Source: CAZHUN01 sp043801115
GTDB taxonomy: Archaea; Iainarchaeota; Iainarchaeia; Iainarchaeales; UBA10191
Length of the DNA stretch: 12,824 bases
Assembly (NCBI GenBank): GCA_043801115.1
Contig: JAZDMJ010000071.1
Span: forward strand, 1 to 12,824
Direction: 5' to 3'
The notes beneath the pieces are model-generated. The model did no database searches. It had not been told where the DNA came from and worked only from the letters and a program-made list of their open reading frames with translations. This document shows, piece by piece, positions 5,909 through 11,622 of the stretch (positions are counted from its first letter, which is position 1; the number at the start of each line of letters is the position of its first letter). The position numbers and the translations under genes were made by a program.

Positions 5909-6169
5909 TCACGGCGAATATCCGCATTGATCGCTATCTAACCATTCACAGGTATAGTCTGTTCCTGCATTGGTCACTGTTGCTGTACCACAAGCGGTTT
6001 CTCCTTGGGCTGTGTACTGCTGGCACAACGAATTTACGACGGAAACTGTTGTCGTATCTCCGCCCGTTTGTCCGAACGTAATCACTAACGCAATTACGAT
6101 GACGGCGACCAGTACGGCTCCTCCGATGAGCAGCAAGTACTCCAACGAGCCTTGTCCTTTTTTGTTCAT
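5909..6169 (-). CDS. Class III signal peptide pilin, 86 aa, probable major pilin
   Basis: The protein starts MNKKGQGSLEYLLLIGG: leader MNKKG, predicted cleavage before Gln6, Glu at +5, hydrophobic helix to about residue 32. The mature protein (81 residues) has a small Thr-rich ectodomain with four cysteines (49, 60, 74, 82), enough for two disulfides, as expected for a secreted subunit. ATG at 6169 is fixed by the leader motif and by a strong GGAGG 7 nt upstream; the longer frame from 6223 adds 18 residues that contain the ribosome binding site. It is the only gene here with both a consensus TATA box (6230-6237), a leader of about 35-40 nt and a strong Shine-Dalgarno. I infer from this high expression, hence major pilin. 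Confidence 0.88.
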   Translation of the reverse strand: MNKKGQGSLEYLLLIGGAVLVAVIVIALVITFGQTGGDTTTVSVVNSLCQQYTAQGETACGTATVTNAGTDYTCEWLDSDQCGYSP

Positions 6170-6176
6170 TGCATTT

Positions 6177-6181
6177 CCTCC
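6177..6181 (-). promoter_or_regulatory. Strong Shine-Dalgarno of the 86-aa pilin
   Basis: The minus strand reads AAGGAGGAAATGCAATG. GGAGG lies 7 nt before ATG 6169, a near-perfect match to the archaeal anti-Shine-Dalgarno. It decides the start of the pilin against the upstream in-frame ATG at 6223. Confidence 0.8.
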
Positions 6182-6229
6182 TTTTCCGTGGTTTTGAAGT
6201 GAACGCATTCTCAACCAACGCATTCGGCC

Positions 6230-6237
6230 TATTTAAA
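6230..6237 (-). promoter_or_regulatory. Archaeal TATA box (TTTAAATA) of the pilin/peptidase run
   Basis: The minus strand reads AGTAATGTTTAAATAGG: a perfect TTTAAATA with a purine-rich BRE-like sequence upstream, located 2 nt after the stop codon of the preceding 57-residue pilin. Transcription would start near 6207, giving a leader of about 35-40 nt before ATG 6169. This would give the pilins and the peptidase a promoter of their own, separate from the motor operon. Confidence 0.65.
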
Positions 6238-6239
6238 CA

Positions 6240-6413
6240 TTACTTGCCGACTTGGCCTTCCGTGGCCGAAGTCTGGGCGTTCACGCTTCCTTCAAGCGTT
6301 TTGGGGTAGCTCTTCAAATACAGGCCGATGATGGCGACGACGGCAACGATGCCTCCCAACAACAGCAAGTACTCCAGCGAGCCCTGTGCTTTTTGTTCTT
6401 CGAGCAGTTTCAT
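6240..6413 (-). CDS. Minimal class III signal peptide pilin, 57 aa, coupled to the platform gene
   Basis: This short gene encodes MKLLEEQKAQGSLEYLLLLG, then a hydrophobic helix to about residue 33 and a polar tail (KTLEGSVNAQTSATEGQVGK). QGSLEYLLL matches the 86-residue pilin exactly, so both are class III pilins. The residue before the predicted cleavage site is Ala (KA|Q) instead of Gly, and the leader is acidic in its middle (LLEEQK). The mature chain would be 48 residues. The start overlaps the platform protein stop as ATGA (6410-6413), and GGAGG lies 9 nt upstream, inside that gene. There are no cysteines. It is probably a structural or minor pilin made together with the motor and platform proteins. 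Confidence 0.85.
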   Translation of the reverse strand: MKLLEEQKAQGSLEYLLLLGGIVAVVAIIGLYLKSYPKTLEGSVNAQTSATEGQVGK

Positions 6414-7399
6414 GTACTTAGTCCTCCTAACAGCATTGTAATTCCAATTCGCGAAACAAAGAAAATCAAAAACGCTAGGAATAGCAAAACGGGAAAGTAG
6501 ATGAATGCTTTTGCGATTTTTCCTTCCCGCATCAACGAAATCATGGCCGAAACCGCAAACACTTCAATGAAAATATACGCTTCCAGCATCAAAATAATCG
6601 TGTCTTTCGCGGAAATGGCGCCAGAAATGATTGCATTGACCAACAGCGAGGAGCGTTCGGCCACGCTGCCGCCGATGACGGACATTTGGGCAATGCCGGA
6701 AGATGTCGCAGTCTGAATCAAAAAATTCACGATTTCCGAAACCATGCCGAAAATAAACGGAGCAATAATGGCGCCTGCGGCGACCATGAACATTCCCTGC
6801 ATCATTGTTCGAGTGCGGCGCTCGATGGCAAGGCGGTACAACTCGCGCGCGTCGTCCGAAATTTCTTCGAGCACATCTGCGAGGCCCGCTCCCGCGCGGA
6901 TGGAGTCAATGATGATGGTGATGGTGCGTTGAACGAGGCGCGAGTTCACATTCTCTACAATGCTGAGCAAAGCAGTTTCAAAATTTTCCCCCTCTTCCAG
7001 TTTGCGCAATGATTCTTGAAATTCAAGAGTGAGATAGCCGTACTCGCTTTGCGCGACTTCTTTCATCGCGGCCTCGTAGGTTCCGCCTGACTTCAAAATG
7101 TCGGCCATCTGCTTCAGCGCGTCGGGCAAATCCCTTTCAATGTCTTCCAAACGCTTGAGCGCTTTCATGTACGGAAAGCCGATCATTGCATCTAGAATAA
7201 CGACAAATCCGATGACGGAAAAGATGACGTCTCCGAAGTTGATGTACACCATCAAAAAGTAGAAGACGAGCGCGAAAATGAGCGATACGACTAGAGAAAT
7301 AGCCCACCAGTGTTCGGGCGGGAGCTTGATTTTCATCTCTTTCAATGCGCGCCAGTAGTCCTTGTAAAAGGCTGAATCTTTCAATTTTTCTTTCGGCAT
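6410..7399 (-). CDS. Type IV pilus membrane platform protein, TadC/PilC/FlaJ-like (second copy)
   Basis: The 329-residue inner-membrane platform protein is expected to couple the ATPase to pilin insertion. It has a T2SF-type cytoplasmic domain at about residues 87-200, seen in DLPDALKQMADILKSGG (90-106) and SIRAGAGLADVLEEISDDA (166-184), the two helical half-motifs of the family. Membrane segments are predicted near 32-50, 56-75, 203-230, 268-290 and 299-318. It starts at ATG 7399, 9 nt after the first platform gene, with GAGG (7407-7410) overlapping that gene's stop. Its own stop overlaps the 57-residue pilin by ATGA. The tight chain with the ATPase and the first platform protein supports one complex containing two different platform subunits, as with bacterial TadB/TadC. 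Confidence 0.88.
   Translation of the reverse strand: MPKEKLKDSAFYKDYWRALKEMKIKLPPEHWWAISLVVSLIFALVFYFLMVYINFGDVIFSVIGFVVILDAMIGFPYMKALKRLEDIERDLPDALKQMADILKSGGTYEAAMKEVAQSEYGYLTLEFQESLRKLEEGENFETALLSIVENVNSRLVQRTITIIIDSIRAGAGLADVLEEISDDARELYRLAIERRTRTMMQGMFMVAAGAIIAPFIFGMVSEIVNFLIQTATSSGIAQMSVIGGSVAERSSLLVNAIISGAISAKDTIILMLEAYIFIEVFAVSAMISLMREGKIAKAFIYFPVLLFLAFLIFFVSRIGITMLLGGLST
6423..6427 (-). promoter_or_regulatory. Shine-Dalgarno of the 57-aa pilin at 6413
   Basis: The minus strand reads TAGGAGGACTAAGTACATGA. GGAGG is inside the last codons of the platform gene and 9 nt before the ATG, confirming the small gene, which is too short for common gene-length cut-offs. Confidence 0.75.
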
Positions 7400-7408
7400 T
7401 TGTATTCC

Positions 7409-8581
7409 TCAAATTTTGGGCTGAGCCATTTTCAAATACAAAAACAAATACGCGAGCACCAAGGGCATTGCAACCACATAGAACAGTGCAACAACCATGG
7501 GAGTGAGGGGAAGCGCGGCCATGAAGCTGACTCCGCCCTGCCCCAAAGGAGCGTTGCGGATGGAAGCGAAAATGGCGACCATGACGGGAGCGACAATGGC
7601 CATGAAAATGAATATTACCCCAAAGAAATTCATTTTTTCGGCAAAGTCGCGCACTTTCGAGCGGATTTCAAACGAAACATCTTCTGCAATCTCGCTCATG
7701 ACTTGCGAGAGATTGCCGCCCGTTTTCATTGCGCGGATGACGTGCAATAATGCATTGCGCAGCGCGCGGGATTGGGTGCGGAGCGCCAAATTCTTCAACG
7801 CGTCTTTGGCATCCGTTCCTTCTTCAATTTCTGTAACCACGCGCGCGAATTCTTCGCTCAACGGGCCATAATCCGCCTGGGCAATGGCTTGAATGGTTCG
7901 AAATAGCCCGATGCCCGCTTTCAATTCCGTGGACATGTGGCGCAATGCAAATGGAAGTTCGGCGGAAACGGCTTCTCCGCGCTGTTGCGCTTTCGAGCGC
8001 GGATACAATAATGCAATCAACGCGGAAAAAATAAAACCGAAAATGCCGACAAAAATCGTCAAAATAATGGCAAGGCCGAGGGGAACGCTCATGAACATGA
8101 ATACAAACGCGGCCAAAATGAGGAAAAGTAATCCGACTAATGCAGAAACTGTTGTGGCGAGGGCCAAGTATTGTTGTAAAGAGAAATTCATGTTCGCGCT
8201 GTACAACTGGAATCCCAAATCTCGCACGGGGGGAAGACCGCGGATGATTCTCTTCAAACCGTCCAAGGGAAGCTTGAAGGTTAAATAAAAATTTCCAAGC
8301 GCTTTGACGAGCGGGCTTTTGAATTCGCGCAGTTCTTCCACGGTTTGGATTTGCACTTTCGCGGTTCCGCCTTCCGCAATAATCGTGCGCAACTCCGCCA
8401 GGCTTCCTTTCACTTCTTCTACTGGAACGCCTTCGGACGCGTATTTTTGCTTCATTTTTTCGACAATGCGTTCGACTTGACGGGGGTCTACGGATTCAAT
8501 GCGCTTGGGAGCGGAGGACGCTTGCGCCTTTTTCTGCTCTTCCAATGCTTTTTTCATTTTCTGGATGTTGTCTTGCGGCAT
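7409..8581 (-). CDS. Type IV pilus membrane platform protein, TadC/PilC/FlaJ-like (first copy)
   Basis: The 390-residue protein has a long charged cytoplasmic N-terminus (about 1-135, rich in Lys/Glu and probably coiled), then membrane segments near 139-163 and 166-193. A T2SF domain at about 205-318 follows (ELPFALRHMSTELKAGIGL at 208-226; IRAMKTGGNLSQVMSEIAED at 282-301), with further segments at 319-340 and 361-384. The start ATG abuts the ATPase stop (TGA|ATG), with GAGTGAT just upstream, so it is translated directly after the ATPase. The extended N-terminus distinguishes it from the second platform gene and may contact the ATPase. It is probably half of a two-subunit platform. Confidence 0.88.
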   Translation of the reverse strand: MPQDNIQKMKKALEEQKKAQASSAPKRIESVDPRQVERIVEKMKQKYASEGVPVEEVKGSLAELRTIIAEGGTAKVQIQTVEELREFKSPLVKALGNFYLTFKLPLDGLKRIIRGLPPVRDLGFQLYSANMNFSLQQYLALATTVSALVGLLFLILAAFVFMFMSVPLGLAIILTIFVGIFGFIFSALIALLYPRSKAQQRGEAVSAELPFALRHMSTELKAGIGLFRTIQAIAQADYGPLSEEFARVVTEIEEGTDAKDALKNLALRTQSRALRNALLHVIRAMKTGGNLSQVMSEIAEDVSFEIRSKVRDFAEKMNFFGVIFIFMAIVAPVMVAIFASIRNAPLGQGGVSFMAALPLTPMVVALFYVVAMPLVLAYLFLYLKMAQPKI

Positions 8582-11500
8582 TCAATCACTCTTGCTGGCC
8601 AAATAATCCTGGCACGCTTTGGCGAGTTCTCCCGTCGCGCGCGTGTTCTTTTTGACCAATTCTTCCAAAAATTTTTCCCTTCCCGAAATAATGGACTCCA
8701 TCTGCTTTTTGTTCAACCCTGTATAATCCCCGAGCGCGTTCAAGTACTTGCACGCCGCGCCCGTGCGTTCAAGAGTATCTTTGACGGGGTCGCGTTGGAA
8801 AACGGGAGTTGTGGTGGGCTTTCCTTCCAATACTCCAGAAACTTCGGCAATTTCCGTAATCCTTCGAATGGTTCCCTTTTTTCGGTCGTGCAATCTGTGT
8901 TCAATAATCACAAAATCAAGCCCTGCGAGCATGAGCTGGGGAACGTTCATCGGGGGAGAGGTTACGCGCACAATGGTTTCCTGCGCGGAGTTCGCATGAA
9001 TGGTTCCCATGCAATTGGAAACCCACACTCCATTGGCCATGTACGAGTGGTTGTCGTCGACCGTCAAATCGTACACGAAACCGTCGTGCTCTATGGAGGA
9101 AACGGAAACGATTTTGTCCCAGAAAATGTCCGCTTCGGCCAACATTCGAAGCTGGAACGCGATTTCTCCCTTCAATTGCGCGAGCAATTTCAACAGCGTT
9201 TGCTTGTTGGGTTTTCGCTCTCCCGTTTCGATTGCACGAACGGTCGAACGCGTTTTGATTCCGCAAAGTTTTGAAAGCGCTTCCTGCGACAGAAGATTTT
9301 CCAGACGCGCTTTGGCCAAAAGCGAGCCGATGTTGGGAACCAAGTCCACTTCGCTTCCAGCCAGCGTAAAAATCGCGGCCAAGCGTTCGGCTTTTTTCGG
9401 ATGGCCAAATCCGACGCCATCGGCAAAGCGGCCCAAGTTTTCCCTTCCATAAATGGAAATTTTGAAATACGGTCCCTCGTTTCCCTTTCCATCTTTCAAC
9501 TGTTTTGAAGTGCGGGAAAAAATTCCAAAGCGGAGCAAGAGCAAGGGAAGGGTTCGGGCCAGTTTGGGATTGGACGTGGAAAACTCGATGGCGCGCGTTT
9601 CCGCGTTCACGTGCGCTTCGCAGTCGAACAACCCGCGCACGAACGCGCCCACGCTGGCCGAATCCGCAGTCAAAATTTTTTCGGGAACTTCGAAGATTTT
9701 GGTCTTGTCTCCAAAAGGGATTCCGAACTCTTCGTGCAGTTTCCGGCACAATTGAACGTCGTACAATTTCATCCGCATATAGCCCGACTTTTCGGAAACG
9801 GAAACGCGGTTGGACGAAAGGGAACGAAGGGAAGCGGCGAACGCTTCGGCAAGCGCGGGCTCGCCGTTCACGAATTCGACTTTTTCCTTCCGCAAGTGCC
9901 CGTCCCCGAGCACGAGGCCCGCCAAGTACGCGTTCTCCGCTTTTTGGCAGGAAGCAACGTCAATGCCGTTCGGCAGGGCAATCCAATCCCCCGCTTTCAA
10001 CTGTCCCGCATTCGATTCCGCAATCCCGCTGGAAATTTTGTAAAATGGGTGGTCCAACGTAGTCGTAACGCGCTTGCCCGACTTGGTGCGGATTTCAAGC
10101 ATTGACTGTTTTGTTTTTTTACGCCACACGCGCGAAACGGACTTGTCTTCCGCCTTCAACGACTGCTTATTCAAACTCTTGACCGAAATGCCCCGCACTT
10201 CCGCAAACTCGAAACCGTTTTCCGATTTCGAATTGTTTTGGGAAAAAATGGTTTCGGCGAATTCGCCGATGGAACGGGCACGGCCGTCCGAAAACTGCAC
10301 GAGCGCGTCCGCGTTCAAGGCGCCGTCGTGCCCCGTATTCATTGCGGTAAAAAGCGTAAACGCTTCGTCATGACGCACTTCTCCCACAATCACTCTGTCC
10401 GGGCGCATTCGCAGGGAGTTTTTCGTCAAAACATCCAGCGTAATTTCGCCCCGTCCTTCCATTCCCGGAGGACGCGCTTCCAAGCGGATCCAGTGCAAAA
10501 GAGGCAGACTCAATTCCGCCGTATCTTCAATGGAAACAATTCTTTCCTGCGGGGGCACGAGAGAAGCCATGACATTCAATAAAGTGGTTTTTCCCGAACC
10601 CGTTCCTCCGGAGATGAGCACATTCGCGGGCTTGACGCCAAGGCCTTCCACCATCAGCCACAAAAACGCGGCCGCTTCGGGATTCAATGTATTGTAATTA
10701 ATTAAATCGACGAGCGAGTACGGGTCGGCGCGGAACTTTCGAATTGTCAAAGTTGCCCCTGAAACCGAAGCGGGGGAAATGGTCGCATTTACTCGAGAGC
10801 CGTCGGGCAAGCGCGCGTCGAGCAAGGGCGCGGAAATGTCCACTCTTCTTCCGATTTCGCGCGCGATTTTGTTGATTAAATCCTCGATTTCCGAATCCGA
10901 GTAGAACTCGATATTTGTGAGCATCATTTCGTACGAGCGGTGGAATACGTACACGGGCTTTTGAGGGCCGATAATCATGATTTCTTCCAACTGGTCGTCC
11001 CGCACGAGCTGGTCAATCAGCCCGTAGCCGACCATTTCGCGCACGACCGCATCCGCATAAAATTCAAACCTTCTTTCGGGAATTCCCAGTTCGGGAGAAG
11101 CGCGCAAAATGTCCAGCACGCGCTGATAGTAAACATTCCTTCTCTGTTCCAAGTCGCGGATTCTGTACGGGGAAATGGTGATGAGCCGAGTGGCCGCTTC
11201 TTTAATCGTGTTGATGATTTGCTTTTCCTGCGCAGTGGGGCGGGGAACGGGAACGCTGTACAATAATTGCGGATTGTCTTTCAGTTTGAAAATCGTGGTA
11301 TCTCCGTACTGCGCAATCTGCTTTTTTTCGGCCGCTTCGAGCTTTTTTTCGAACTCGCTCTTTTCCACTTCTCCCTGCGAGGGAAACGAAGTTGTCCGGC
11401 TCACTTGCTTGGGGCCCGCAATCGGTTTGGGGAGCGCAACCGCCTGCGCAAGCTTTTGCTCGGCCTCTTTCATTACTTTCTTGTCTTCGGGCTTGAAGTC

Positions 11501-11587
11501 GAAGTCGAAGCCTTTGTCTTCTTCCGCTTCCTTCTTGCTCTCTTTGGCCTTTTTGATCAAGTCCTTCAAATAGCTCTTGTCCGCCAT
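8582..11587 (-). CDS. klbA: KlbA/TadA-family type IV pilus assembly ATPase interrupted by an intein
   Basis: This secretion ATPase should power pilus assembly at the cytoplasmic face of the two platform proteins encoded next. The precursor is 1001 residues; removing the intein (423-858) leaves 565. Extein motifs are a charged N-terminus (1-90), an N-terminal domain, Walker A GGTGSGKTT (327-335), the aspartate box SIEDTAELSL (352-361), Walker B RVIVGEVRHDEAF (398-410), and the histidine box GTIHANS (861-867) after the intein. A basic, family-typical C-terminus follows. The ATG at 11587 has no Shine-Dalgarno but follows a perfect TATA box by about 27 nt, so the mRNA is probably leaderless. KlbA fits better than archaellum FlaI because no archaellum accessory genes are present and the intein sits at the position I recall for KlbA inteins. 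Without splicing, Walker B and the histidine box are separated and the ATPase should be inactive. Confidence 0.93.
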   Translation of the reverse strand: MADKSYLKDLIKKAKESKKEAEEDKGFDFDFKPEDKKVMKEAEQKLAQAVALPKPIAGPKQVSRTTSFPSQGEVEKSEFEKKLEAAEKKQIAQYGDTTIFKLKDNPQLLYSVPVPRPTAQEKQIINTIKEAATRLITISPYRIRDLEQRRNVYYQRVLDILRASPELGIPERRFEFYADAVVREMVGYGLIDQLVRDDQLEEIMIIGPQKPVYVFHRSYEMMLTNIEFYSDSEIEDLINKIAREIGRRVDISAPLLDARLPDGSRVNATISPASVSGATLTIRKFRADPYSLVDLINYNTLNPEAAAFLWLMVEGLGVKPANVLISGGTGSGKTTLLNVMASLVPPQERIVSIEDTAELSLPLLHWIRLEARPPGMEGRGEITLDVLTKNSLRMRPDRVIVGEVRHDEAFTLFTAMNTGHDGALNADALVQFSDGRARSIGEFAETIFSQNNSKSENGFEFAEVRGISVKSLNKQSLKAEDKSVSRVWRKKTKQSMLEIRTKSGKRVTTTLDHPFYKISSGIAESNAGQLKAGDWIALPNGIDVASCQKAENAYLAGLVLGDGHLRKEKVEFVNGEPALAEAFAASLRSLSSNRVSVSEKSGYMRMKLYDVQLCRKLHEEFGIPFGDKTKIFEVPEKILTADSASVGAFVRGLFDCEAHVNAETRAIEFSTSNPKLARTLPLLLLRFGIFSRTSKQLKDGKGNEGPYFKISIYGRENLGRFADGVGFGHPKKAERLAAIFTLAGSEVDLVPNIGSLLAKARLENLLSQEALSKLCGIKTRSTVRAIETGERKPNKQTLLKLLAQLKGEIAFQLRMLAEADIFWDKIVSVSSIEHDGFVYDLTVDDNHSYMANGVWVSNCMGTIHANSAQETIVRVTSPPMNVPQLMLAGLDFVIIEHRLHDRKKGTIRRITEIAEVSGVLEGKPTTTPVFQRDPVKDTLERTGAACKYLNALGDYTGLNKKQMESIISGREKFLEELVKKNTRATGELAKACQDYLASKSD
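9014..10321 (-). mobile_element. Class 2 intein with two-motif LAGLIDADG homing endonuclease, in-frame in klbA
   Basis: The 436-residue insertion (residues 423-858 of the precursor) lies between NTGHDG and CMGTIHANS. It begins ALNADALVQFSDG, with Ala instead of Cys/Ser as first residue, and ends VWVSN followed by Cys+1. This is the arrangement of class 2 (KlbA-type) inteins, in which Cys+1 attacks the N-terminal junction directly. Block B is present as TTLDHP (Thr510, His513) and block F as VYDLTVDDNHSYM (838-850). The penultimate residue is Ser, not the usual His. The endonuclease has both motifs, LAGLVLGDG (555-563, acid Asp562) and VRGLFDCEA (650-658, acid Glu657), so it may be active. A helix-turn-helix of XRE type lies at about 763-804. 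Splicing and homing are inferred, not shown. Confidence 0.93.
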
Positions 11588-11610
11588 GCAGTGAAGAAAG
11601 ACTTTTCCCG

Positions 11611-11618
11611 TATTTAAA
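11611..11618 (-). promoter_or_regulatory. Archaeal TATA box (TTTAAATA) of the pilus motor operon
   Basis: The minus strand reads AGTAAATTTAAATACGG: a perfect TTTAAATA with a BRE-like AGTAAA before it. Its centre is about 27 nt upstream of ATG 11587, in the 35-nt gap between the threonyl-tRNA synthetase stop and the ATPase start. Transcription would begin within a few bases of the start codon, and no Shine-Dalgarno is present. Confidence 0.65.
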
Positions 11619-11622
11619 TTTA

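Noticed and set aside
8345..9274. 309-codon open frame on the plus strand, and other long plus-strand frames (for example 1202-1852, 11662-12516)
   Set aside because: They lie wholly antisense to genes with clear motifs (platform protein, ATPase, ApgM, ThrRS). The translations show no recognisable domain, and they reflect the lack of stops opposite the codon use of the real genes.
10684..10710. AT-rich stretch (TTAATTAATTAAA-like) as a possible promoter or origin element
   Set aside because: It codes for the INYNT part of the ATPase, and no start codon or repeat set accompanies it.
6410..11587. Archaellum (flagellar) motor and FlaJ identity
   Set aside because: Two platform proteins instead of one, no FlaF/G/H-like genes, Flp-sized pilins and a KlbA-site intein fit a type IV pilus better.
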